DNA from: Pseudomonas sp.
GTDB lineage: Bacteria; Pseudomonadota; Gammaproteobacteria; Pseudomonadales; Pseudomonadaceae
Direction of reading: 5' to 3'
DNA: 64,000 nt
Assembly: GCA_030699825.1 (NCBI GenBank)
Contig: JAUYKV010000062.1
Coordinates: 88,830 to 152,829, forward strand
Part shown: piece after piece, positions 57,411-64,000 of the stretch
Layout: each line of letters starts with the position of its first letter
How positions within the stretch are numbered: position 1 is the first letter of the stretch
The notes under the pieces: generated by a model
Told to the model about the DNA's origin: nothing
Seen by the model: the letters and a program-made list of their open reading frames with translations, nothing else
Database searches by the model: none
Position numbers and translations under genes: made by a program

Positions 57411-60400
57411 TCAGCCTTCGACCTGGCTCCACTGTTTGCCCAGGCGTTTGTCCGACACCGCCAGTTTAGTCCCCAACTGCTGGGCGAACAGCGACACCCG
57501 GTATTCCTCGAGCATCCAGCGGTACAGGGTCAGCTGCGGGTCGCGCTTGCCTTCCTGGCGGTGTTTGCCCAGGCGCGCCTGGTACTGCTCCCAGTAGCCG
57601 GCCAGCTCGCCGCTCCAGACCCGGTCGCGTTGCAGCTGGGCGCCGATCTTGTCCAGGCGTTGTTCGATGGTTTTGAGGTACCTGGGCAGTTCCTTGAGCC
57701 ATTCGCCCGGGGTTTCGCGGACGAAGCCGGGATAGACCAGGTTGCTCAGCTGCAACTTGATGTCGTTCAACGCGATGGCCTGGGCCAGGTCGATCTTGCC
57801 CTTGAAGCGCTTCTGCAGGCCGTGCCAGAGTTTGAGTATTTCCAGAGTCAGTCTGGCCAGGCGCTCGGCGTGGCTGGTCCAGTCGCCGCGCTTCTTCTCG
57901 GCCAGGGCAGCGAGGGCGGCGCCGTCGCGGGGCAGCGTGGCTTCGCCGTCGAGGATGCAGCTGTCCAGGCTGGCCAGGAGGATGTCTTCGACCAGCGCCT
58001 CGACCCGACCCAGTTCGCGATGCAACAGGCTCAGTTCGGTCAGCCCCGGCAACTTGCCGCGGAGGAACTTGGCTTGCTCGGCCAGCTGTTGCAGAAGCAG
58101 GCGCTGCAGGGCGCGGCGGTGCTGGAATTCGGCTTCGGCCTGGGTCGGGAAGCGGCCCTCCTTGACCGTTCCGGCCTCCTCCACCAGCGCCGGGTAGACC
58201 GTCAGCGACAGGCCGGCGATCTGCTGCTGGGTTTTCTCGGCCACGGCGACGAAGGCCTTGGCTTCTACCGACTGTTGATTCTTCTCGGTCTGCGGCAAGG
58301 CCAGCGCGGCCTGGCTGGCCTCACTGAAGCGCGCGCACAGTTCGGCCAGATCGCGGCCCTCGCCGAGCAGCTTGCCGTGGGTATCGACCACCTCCAGATT
58401 CATCTTCAGGTGGCTGTCGAGCTGCGCTTCGGCCTCGGCCCAGGCCTCCTCGCTCACCCGTACCCCGGTCATGCGTTGCAGTTCGCGGCCCAGGGCGGCG
58501 GGCAGGCTGCCCTGGCCGACGCTCAACTTGCTCAGCGCGGCGCCGACGAAATCCGGCACCGGCACGAAGTTCTTGCGCAGGGCCTTGGGCAGGTTGCGCA
58601 CCAGGGCGATGCACTTGGCTTCCAGCAGGCCGGGCACCAGCCATTGCAGGCGCTCGGCCGGCAGTTGCGGCAGCAGCGGCGCCGGCACGCGCAGGGTGAC
58701 GCCGTCGCGCGGGTGGTTGGGCTCGAAGTGGTAGCTCAGCGGCAGGGTCAGCTCGCCCAGGCGCAGGCTGTCCGGGTACTGCGCGGCGGTGATTTCCTTG
58801 GCGTCGCGGGCCAGCACGTCTTCCTCGCGCATGATCAGCAGCTGCGGGTCTTTCTGGCTCTCGAGCTTGTACCAGCTGTCGAAGGTCGCGGCCTGGTGGA
58901 TCTCGGCCGGCAGGCGCGCCTGGTAGTAGGCGAACAGGGTTTCCTCGTCGGCGAGGATGTCGCGCCGACGGGCCTTGGCTTCCAGCTCGTCGAGCTGTTC
59001 CAGCAGTTGCCGGTTGGCGCTCAGGCATTTGGCCCGGGAGAGGATTTCGCCGCCGACCAGGCCCTCGCGGATAAACAGCTCACGCGATACCAGCGGGTCG
59101 ATGGGGCCGTAATGCACCGGCCGGCGACCGACCACGATCAGGCCGTAGAGGCTGATCTGTTCAAAGGCCACCACCTGGCCGCGCTTCTTCTCCCAGTGCG
59201 GTTCCAGGTGGTTCTTCTTGATCAGGTGCGGCGCCAGCGGCTCGATCCAGTCCGGCTCGATCCTGGCCACCATGCGGGCGAACAGCTTGGTGGTCTCGAC
59301 CAGTTCGGAGGCCATGATCCAGGTGGGTTTCTTGCGTCCGATCACGCTCGTGGGGTGCACCCAGAAGCGCCGCTGGCGCGCGCCGAGGTAGTCACCGTCT
59401 TCGGTCTTCTGGCCGATCTGGCTAAGCAGGCCTGAGAGGATCGCCTTGTGTACCGCGGCGTAGCCCTTGGCGCGCTGGGCGGCTTCGTCCTTGTCGGTGC
59501 TATTCGCCGGGTCGATCGCCTGCTGCGCCGAACCGCCTTTCGTAGGATGGCGTTGAGCGGAGCGATACCCATCAGCGTTGCCGCTACCTTCAGCAAGCTT
59601 CAACTCACGGGCAATCAGCACCAGCTGGCGGTGCGCATCGCGCCACTCGCGCAGGCGCAAATAGTTGAGGAAGTTCTTCCGGCACCAGCTGCGCAGCGCA
59701 CCGGAACCCAAGGCCTGGCGCTGTTCCTCGAAGCCGCGCCACAGGTTGATCAGCGCGGCGAAGTCGGAATCAACGTCCTTCCATTGCGCGTGGGCCTGGT
59801 CGGCGGCCTGCTGGCGGTCCGAGGGGCGTTCGCGCGGATCCTGCACCGACAGGCTGCTGGCGATGATCAGCACTTCCTCGAGGCTGCCCTGGCTGGCACC
59901 TTCCAGGACCATGCGGCCGAGCCGCGGATCGACCGGCAGGCGCGCCAGCTGGCGGCCCAGCGCGGTCAACTGGCCTTCGCGGCTGACCGCCGAAAGTTCC
60001 TGCAACAGGTTGAAGCCGTCGCTGATGGCCTTGCCGTCCGGCGGCTCGATAAAGGGAAAGTCCTCGATCTCGCCGAGACGCAGATGGAGCATCTGCAGGA
60101 TCACCGCCGCCAGGTTGGTGCGCAGGATCTCCGGATCGGTGAAGGCCGGCCTGCCGTTGAAGTCGTCCTCGCTGTACAGGCGCACGCAGATGCCTGGCTC
60201 GACCCGGCCGCAGCGACCCTTGCGCTGGTTGGCGCTGGCCTGGGACACGGCCTCGATGGGCAGGCGCTGGACCTTGGCGCGGTAGCTGTAGCGGCTGATC
60301 CGCGCCGTGCCACTGTCGATCACGTAGCGAATGCCCGGCACCGTCAGCGAGGTTTCGGCGACGTTGGTGGCCAGGACGATCTTGCGCGCGCCCATGGGTG

Positions 60401-61436
60401 CAAAAATCTTCTGTTGCTCGGCCGGGCTCAGGCGCGCATACAGCGGCAGCACTTCGGTGAACCGCAGGTTGGCCTTGCGCAACACCTCGGCGCAGTCGCG
60501 GATCTCGCGCTCGCCAGGGAGGAATACCAGCACATCGCCGGGGCGCTTGCCTTCGGCTTTCTCGAACGCGCCAATTTCATCCAGGGTTGCAAGAATCGCC
60601 TGATCGACCGAGAGGTCTTCCTCGACCCGGTTGCCTTCTTCGTCCTGCTCGGACGTCAGCGGCCGGTACCAGGTGTCGACCGGGTAGGTGCGCCCGGACA
60701 CCTCGACGATGGGCGCCCCACCGAAGTGCTCGGAAAAACGCTGCAGGTCGATGGTCGCCGAAGTGATGATCAGCTTCAGATCCGGCCGACGCACCAGCAG
60801 GGTTTTCAGAAAACCCAACAAGAAGTCGATATTCAGGCTGCGTTCGTGGGCTTCGTCGACGATCAGGGTGTCGTACTTTTCCAGATAACGGTCGTGCTGG
60901 GTCTCGGCCAGCAGGATGCCGTCGGTCATCAGTTTGATCAGGCTGCGCTCGCTGCTCTGATCCTCGAAGCGCACCTGATAGCCGACCAGTTCGCCCAGCG
61001 GTGTGCCGATTTCCTCAGCCACCCGGGTGGCCACACTGCGCGCGGCCAGACGCCGGGGCTGGGTATGGCCGATCAGGCCATGCACGCCGCGGCCCAGCTC
61101 CAGGCAGATCTTCGGCAACTGGGTGGTCTTGCCCGAGCCGGTCTCGCCGGCGATCACCACCACCTGATGCTTGGCGATGGCAGCCTTGATCTCGTCGCGT
61201 TTGGCGGCGATCGGCAAGGCATCGTCGTAACGCATGAGCGGCACGCTGAGGCGCCGCGCCTCGACCTTGGCCGTTGATGCCTGGAAGCGCTCCAGCCACT
61301 GCGCCAGCCTCGCCTGGTCCACCGGACTCTGCTTGCGCAGCTCAAGCAACTGGCGGCGCAGGCGATGACGATCGGCCAGCAGGGCCTGGTCGAGGTTGTT
61401 CAGCAGGTGGTCGGAGGCGGTAATCGGATCGGTCAT
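57411..61436 (-). CDS. hrpA: ATP-dependent RNA helicase HrpA (DEAH family)
   Basis: A 1,341-residue DEAH-box helicase. Walker A GETGSGKTT is at 97-105, followed by the DEAH box in VDEAHERSLN, SAT, and motif VI (QRKGRCGR). The HA2, OB-fold and long C-terminal HrpA-specific regions come next. HrpA acts in mRNA processing and rescue of stalled ribosomes. The start at 61436 begins MTDPITASDH; the open frame continues 17 codons upstream without signal. Residues about 615-657 form an extra low-similarity loop, part of which is encoded by a dispersed intergenic repeat (59541-59573). Confidence 0.93.
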   Translation of the reverse strand: MTDPITASDHLLNNLDQALLADRHRLRRQLLELRKQSPVDQARLAQWLERFQASTAKVEARRLSVPLMRYDDALPIAAKRDEIKAAIAKHQVVVIAGETGSGKTTQLPKICLELGRGVHGLIGHTQPRRLAARSVATRVAEEIGTPLGELVGYQVRFEDQSSERSLIKLMTDGILLAETQHDRYLEKYDTLIVDEAHERSLNIDFLLGFLKTLLVRRPDLKLIITSATIDLQRFSEHFGGAPIVEVSGRTYPVDTWYRPLTSEQDEEGNRVEEDLSVDQAILATLDEIGAFEKAEGKRPGDVLVFLPGEREIRDCAEVLRKANLRFTEVLPLYARLSPAEQQKIFAPMGARKIVLATNVAETSLTVPGIRYVIDSGTARISRYSYRAKVQRLPIEAVSQASANQRKGRCGRVEPGICVRLYSEDDFNGRPAFTDPEILRTNLAAVILQMLHLRLGEIEDFPFIEPPDGKAISDGFNLLQELSAVSREGQLTALGRQLARLPVDPRLGRMVLEGASQGSLEEVLIIASSLSVQDPRERPSDRQQAADQAHAQWKDVDSDFAALINLWRGFEEQRQALGSGALRSWCRKNFLNYLRLREWRDAHRQLVLIARELKLAEGSGNADGYRSAQRHPTKGGSAQQAIDPANSTDKDEAAQRAKGYAAVHKAILSGLLSQIGQKTEDGDYLGARQRRFWVHPTSVIGRKKPTWIMASELVETTKLFARMVARIEPDWIEPLAPHLIKKNHLEPHWEKKRGQVVAFEQISLYGLIVVGRRPVHYGPIDPLVSRELFIREGLVGGEILSRAKCLSANRQLLEQLDELEAKARRRDILADEETLFAYYQARLPAEIHQAATFDSWYKLESQKDPQLLIMREEDVLARDAKEITAAQYPDSLRLGELTLPLSYHFEPNHPRDGVTLRVPAPLLPQLPAERLQWLVPGLLEAKCIALVRNLPKALRKNFVPVPDFVGAALSKLSVGQGSLPAALGRELQRMTGVRVSEEAWAEAEAQLDSHLKMNLEVVDTHGKLLGEGRDLAELCARFSEASQAALALPQTEKNQQSVEAKAFVAVAEKTQQQIAGLSLTVYPALVEEAGTVKEGRFPTQAEAEFQHRRALQRLLLQQLAEQAKFLRGKLPGLTELSLLHRELGRVEALVEDILLASLDSCILDGEATLPRDGAALAALAEKKRGDWTSHAERLARLTLEILKLWHGLQKRFKGKIDLAQAIALNDIKLQLSNLVYPGFVRETPGEWLKELPRYLKTIEQRLDKIGAQLQRDRVWSGELAGYWEQYQARLGKHRQEGKRDPQLTLYRWMLEEYRVSLFAQQLGTKLAVSDKRLGKQWSQVEG
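59541..59573 (-). repeat. Dispersed intergenic repeat captured in frame within hrpA
   Basis: On the minus strand this reads GATGGGTATCGCTCCGCTCA followed by ACGCCATCCTACG. It differs at only about four positions from the intergenic copy at 32747-32780 and shares its first half with 57237-57256. Here it encodes HrpA residues about 622-632 (GYRSAQRHPTK) without breaking the frame. Confidence 0.8.
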
Positions 61437-61778
61437 CAGGCAACTTGGGCGGATGGCGGCAAAGGGCGCGATTGTCGCAGATTTCACCCGTCACCGCCCC
61501 AGCCGGAATGGCGGCCAGCCTGATCGTCGGCGTGAGGCTGGCGGCCTGCCGGGCTCAGGATCGCCGCCAAGGCGCGCAAGAACCGCCCCAAGTCGACATA
61601 CCGAACCACAGCCTTGGCCTCGTCACGGCTGCCTGGCTCTGGCAGGCGTCGCCCAATCCGCTGCACTACATCAGCCGGGGCTCATGGCGCCAGAAGCAGA
61701 GGGAGCGTCGGGCGAGCGCAATGCAATTGCCGCCGTCCGACGCCGGTCGCAGCAGGCAACCGATTTTTTCTCAGACGC
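61437..61778. other. 342-bp region between hrpA and the chemoreceptor gene
   Basis: It carries the hrpA upstream region. Short open frames exist on the plus strand (for example one containing HYISRGSWRQKQRERR), but none has a convincing start signal or a family I recognise. No repeat or RNA gene was noticed. Confidence 0.3.
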
Positions 61779-63464
61779 TCAGATATGGAACTGTTCGACC
61801 AGGCGCTGCAGGCGCTCGCCGAGCTGGTTGAGCTCGCGCGAGGTGTGTGCACCTTGAGCGGCTTCACTGGCAACCTCGTCCACGCCCACCGCGATTAGAT
61901 GCACGCTGCGGTTGATCTCTTCGGCCACCGCAGTCTGTTCTTCGGCCGCACTGGCGATCTGCGCATTCATCGAGTTGATGGTGCCGATAAGGGTGGCGAT
62001 CGCTTGCAGCGAGACACCGGCACAGGTGGCCTGCTGACGGGTTTCATCGCCCATCTCACTGGCACGCTGCATGGCCTTCACCGACTCGTTGGTGGCGCTC
62101 TGCAGGCGGTTGATCATGCTCTGGATCTCGCCGGTGCTCTGCTGGGTGCGACTGGCCAGGGCGCGAACTTCGTCGGCGACCACGGCAAAACCGCGACCCG
62201 CCTCGCCAGCGCGTGCCGCCTCGATCGCCGCATTGAGCGCCAGCAAATTGGTTTGATCGGCAATCGAGCGAATCACCTCGAGTACGCCGACGATACCTTG
62301 CACATCCTGGCGCAGATTTTCCAGCGAGGTGCTGCTGCTACGCACCTCGCCCACCAGATCGTGAATGCTCTCGATACTCTGATCCACCACACGTTTGGCG
62401 GACTGGCCTTCCTGGTCAGTCTCGCGCGCCGCTTCGGCGGCACGCTGGGCGCTCTCGGCGACTTCCTGGGCGGCGGCGGACATCTCATTGATCGCCGTGG
62501 CCACCTGGTCGGTTTCCTGGCGCTGTCCTTCCATGGCCTGTTCCGAACGTTGTGCCTGGCTGGATACCGCACCAACCAGAGTGGAGAGCTGGGTGGTGGT
62601 AGTGGCCACCTGGCACACCAGGCCGTGGATTTTCTCGACGAACAGGTTGAACGATAGGGCCAGCTCTCCCAGCTCATCCTGAGTGGTCACTGGCAGGCGA
62701 TAGGTCAGGTTGCCGTTGCCCGCGGCCATGTCATCGAGACTGGTCTTGATATGCAACAGCGGGCGGAGAATGGAGTTGCTCATGACCACGGCGATTCCCC
62801 CCATAAGCAGCAACAGGGCAAACGCCGAGCCGATCATGATCAACAGCAAGTTGTCGATGCGCCCCTGAAACTCGGCCCGCGCCAGCTGCACATCGCGCTC
62901 GACGCCATCGAGATTGACCGAGGTGCCGAAGGCCAGATCCCACTTGGGCAGGTACTGCGCATAACCGACCTTGGGCACCAGCACATCGCCGCCGCCGAGG
63001 ACGAAGCTGTAATCGACGTAGTGACTGCCATCCTTGCCGGCGCGCACCAGTTCGCGAATCGCATAGACCCCGTTGGGGTCACGGTAGTCGGCGAAGCTCT
63101 GGCCGATGCGATCATCGGTGCCGCCCTGCAAAACCCGCACAGATTCGCCGTCGTAGCCCCAGAAGTAACCATCCACGCCGTAGGACAAACGCTTGAGTAC
63201 GGCCACCGCCTGCTCGCGCGCCGCCATGTCGCCATCGGCCGAGGCCTGATAGAGCGGCGCAATGGCATTCATCGCCAGATCCGCATACTGCTTGATTTCG
63301 GTCCGTCGATCCTGAGTCAGCTTTTCGCGGGTGCCGGCCTCCTGCTGGTCGGCCAACTGCTGCAGAGTGAGCACCGCCAGGGTGCTGAGCAGCAGAGTCA
63401 ACAGCAGCACCGGAACCAGGGCCAACAACAGGACTTTTGAGCGTAACCGAAGTGTGGCGAGCAT
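61779..63464 (-). CDS. Methyl-accepting chemotaxis protein with single-Cache sensor
   Basis: A 561-residue chemoreceptor. Transmembrane helix 1 is about 9-29, a periplasmic sCache_2-type domain about 35-190 ([38 protein letters not shown]), helix 2 about 197-220, then HAMP. The cytoplasmic signalling hairpin has the highly conserved tip [20 protein letters not shown]. The ligand is unknown; sCache_2 receptors often bind small organic acids. The ATG at 63464 has GAAGGT upstream; the nine-codon longer frame starts with TTG. A FliA-type promoter lies upstream. Confidence 0.92.
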   Translation of the reverse strand: MLATLRLRSKVLLLALVPVLLLTLLLSTLAVLTLQQLADQQEAGTREKLTQDRRTEIKQYADLAMNAIAPLYQASADGDMAAREQAVAVLKRLSYGVDGYFWGYDGESVRVLQGGTDDRIGQSFADYRDPNGVYAIRELVRAGKDGSHYVDYSFVLGGGDVLVPKVGYAQYLPKWDLAFGTSVNLDGVERDVQLARAEFQGRIDNLLLIMIGSAFALLLLMGGIAVVMSNSILRPLLHIKTSLDDMAAGNGNLTYRLPVTTQDELGELALSFNLFVEKIHGLVCQVATTTTQLSTLVGAVSSQAQRSEQAMEGQRQETDQVATAINEMSAAAQEVAESAQRAAEAARETDQEGQSAKRVVDQSIESIHDLVGEVRSSSTSLENLRQDVQGIVGVLEVIRSIADQTNLLALNAAIEAARAGEAGRGFAVVADEVRALASRTQQSTGEIQSMINRLQSATNESVKAMQRASEMGDETRQQATCAGVSLQAIATLIGTINSMNAQIASAAEEQTAVAEEINRSVHLIAVGVDEVASEAAQGAHTSRELNQLGERLQRLVEQFHI

Positions 63465-63556
63465 AAAGCGGTACCTTCGCAGATCGGACAACAGTGAGAA
63501 TTATGTGCACACGAACAGCCGGCCAAAATGGTCTGACCAGCGATCCACACATTGCT

Positions 63557-63583
63557 TTATCGGCAATTCTACGATTTGCTGAA
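63557..63583 (-). promoter_or_regulatory. FliA (sigma-28) promoter of the chemoreceptor gene
   Basis: On the minus strand a perfect -10 GCCGATAA (63564-63557) is preceded, after 11 bases, by TTCAGCAA (63583-63576), a partial match to the flagellar -35 element. It is about 93 bases upstream of the start codon, fitting class-IV flagellar/chemotaxis control. Confidence 0.6.
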
Positions 63584-63594
63584 CCGCTGACAAG

Positions 63595-63618
63595 AAAAAA
63601 CCCGCCGCGGCGGGTTTT
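63595..63618 (-). terminator. Rho-independent terminator after fadD
   Basis: CCCGCCGCGGCGGG (63601-63614) is a GC-rich self-complementary hairpin flanked by A-run (63595-63600) and T-run (63615-63618). It can terminate leftward transcription from fadD, whose stop is about 70 bases away. Confidence 0.8.
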
Positions 63619-63636
63619 CGTCAAACAGCCGCGCTG

Positions 63637-63678
63637 GCGGTTGTAAAAATATCAGGCGCAGCAGGCGAGCGTTTTTGC
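63637..63678. repeat. Inverted copy of the ATATTTTTACAACCGCC motif
   Basis: GCGGTTGTAAAAATATCAGG and the following GCGAGCGTTTTTG are the inverse of the element at 8433-8482. It sits between the fadD stop and its terminator, so it lies within the transcribed 3' untranslated region. Confidence 0.45.
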
Positions 63679-63686
63679 ATAGTCGT

Positions 63687-64000
63687 TCACTTCTTGCCCA
63701 GCTTTTTCAGTTCCTCGTCGCGCAGCTCACGGCGCAGGATCTTGCCGACGTTGGTGGTCGGCAGCGTATCGCGGAACTCCACGGCCTTCGGCACCTTGTA
63801 GCCGGTGACGTTGGCGCGCATGTGCTGCATGACCTGTTCCTTGGTCAGGGTCACGCCCGGCTTGGCGACCACGAACAGCTTGATCGCTTCGCCCGACTTC
63901 TCGTCCGGGATGCCGATGGCCGCGCACTGCAGCACGCCCGGCAGGGTCGCCAGCACGTCTTCCAGCTCGTTGGGGTAGACGTTGAAGCCGGACACCAGAA
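63687..64000 (-). CDS. fadD: Long-chain acyl-CoA ligase, C-terminal end (5' part beyond the window)
   Basis: The last 104 residues or so of an AMP-forming acyl-CoA synthetase, running off the right edge of the window. The C-terminal domain motifs [16 protein letters not shown] and [16 protein letters not shown] are visible, as is the catalytic lysine region [14 protein letters not shown]. It activates fatty acids with CoA and ATP for beta-oxidation. The assignment to FadD rests on strong similarity to Pseudomonas FadD1/FadD2 C-termini. A terminator follows the gene. Confidence 0.9.
   Translation of the reverse strand, partial: LVSGFNVYPNELEDVLATLPGVLQCAAIGIPDEKSGEAIKLFVVAKPGVTLTKEQVMQHMRANVTGYKVPKAVEFRDTLPTTNVGKILRRELRDEELKKLGKK

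Noticed and set aside
59448..61277. Long plus-strand open frame opposite hrpA
   Set aside because: Composition typical of GC-bias shadows and no recognisable domain; hrpA motifs lie on the minus strand.

Overview
The window is GC-rich chromosomal DNA of a Pseudomonas-type gammaproteobacterium. Markers are the grxD/argF neighbourhood, a divergent glpK / glpR-glpD locus, metE/metR, putP with a short (about 1,060-residue) PutA lacking the N-terminal DNA-binding domain, hrpA, fadD, and several families of dispersed Pseudomonas-style intergenic repeats, including REPIN hairpins. I cannot name the species. No tRNA, rRNA, CRISPR array or complete insertion sequence was seen.

Layout. 1-5.1 kb: monothiol glutaredoxin, a molybdopterin oxidoreductase, and argF overlapping an orphan ABC ATPase. 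5.3-10.2 kb: glycerol catabolism (glpK, glpR, glpD, with a near-consensus GlpR operator before glpD) and a YbaK-type deacylase. 10.4-14.9 kb: an exported alpha/beta hydrolase and the divergent metE/metR pair. 15.2-27.0 kb: a copper/silver detoxification block. A rightward set (two small membrane proteins, a methyltransferase-like membrane protein, a CopA-type ATPase and a Met-rich periplasmic protein) faces a leftward CusCBA-type efflux operon that ends in a beta-propeller lipoprotein. 27.2-32.5 kb: a peroxiredoxin remnant and a TetR-controlled RND pump. 33-39 kb: a PBP1-like protein, two small proteins and putP. 39-44.3 kb: putA, a HIT protein and a glutathione transferase. 44.9-50.8 kb: tricarballylate use (orphan Bug-type binding protein, TcuR, TcuA, TcuB), followed by a decayed hydroxyacid dehydrogenase.

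51.0-56.6 kb is an accessory island of lower GC. Read leftward it holds: a previously uncalled 54-codon ORF coupled by ATGA to a Shedu (SduA) anti-phage nuclease; a truncated DUF3644-like N-terminus, again ATGA-coupled; a perfect 15-bp inverted repeat with an R388-like nic motif (candidate oriT); a ribbon-helix-helix / ParC-like plasmid gene pair; an unrecognised 307-residue protein; and a 621-residue DUF4209-like protein with a HEPN-style RxxxxH motif. Inverted copies of one dispersed repeat lie near both ends. I read this as a composite defence island assembled on plasmid debris.

56.9-64 kb returns to core-like sequence: a small secreted protein made of two 29-residue repeats, hrpA (with a dispersed repeat captured in frame inside its coding region), a chemoreceptor with a FliA-type promoter, and the 3' end of fadD.
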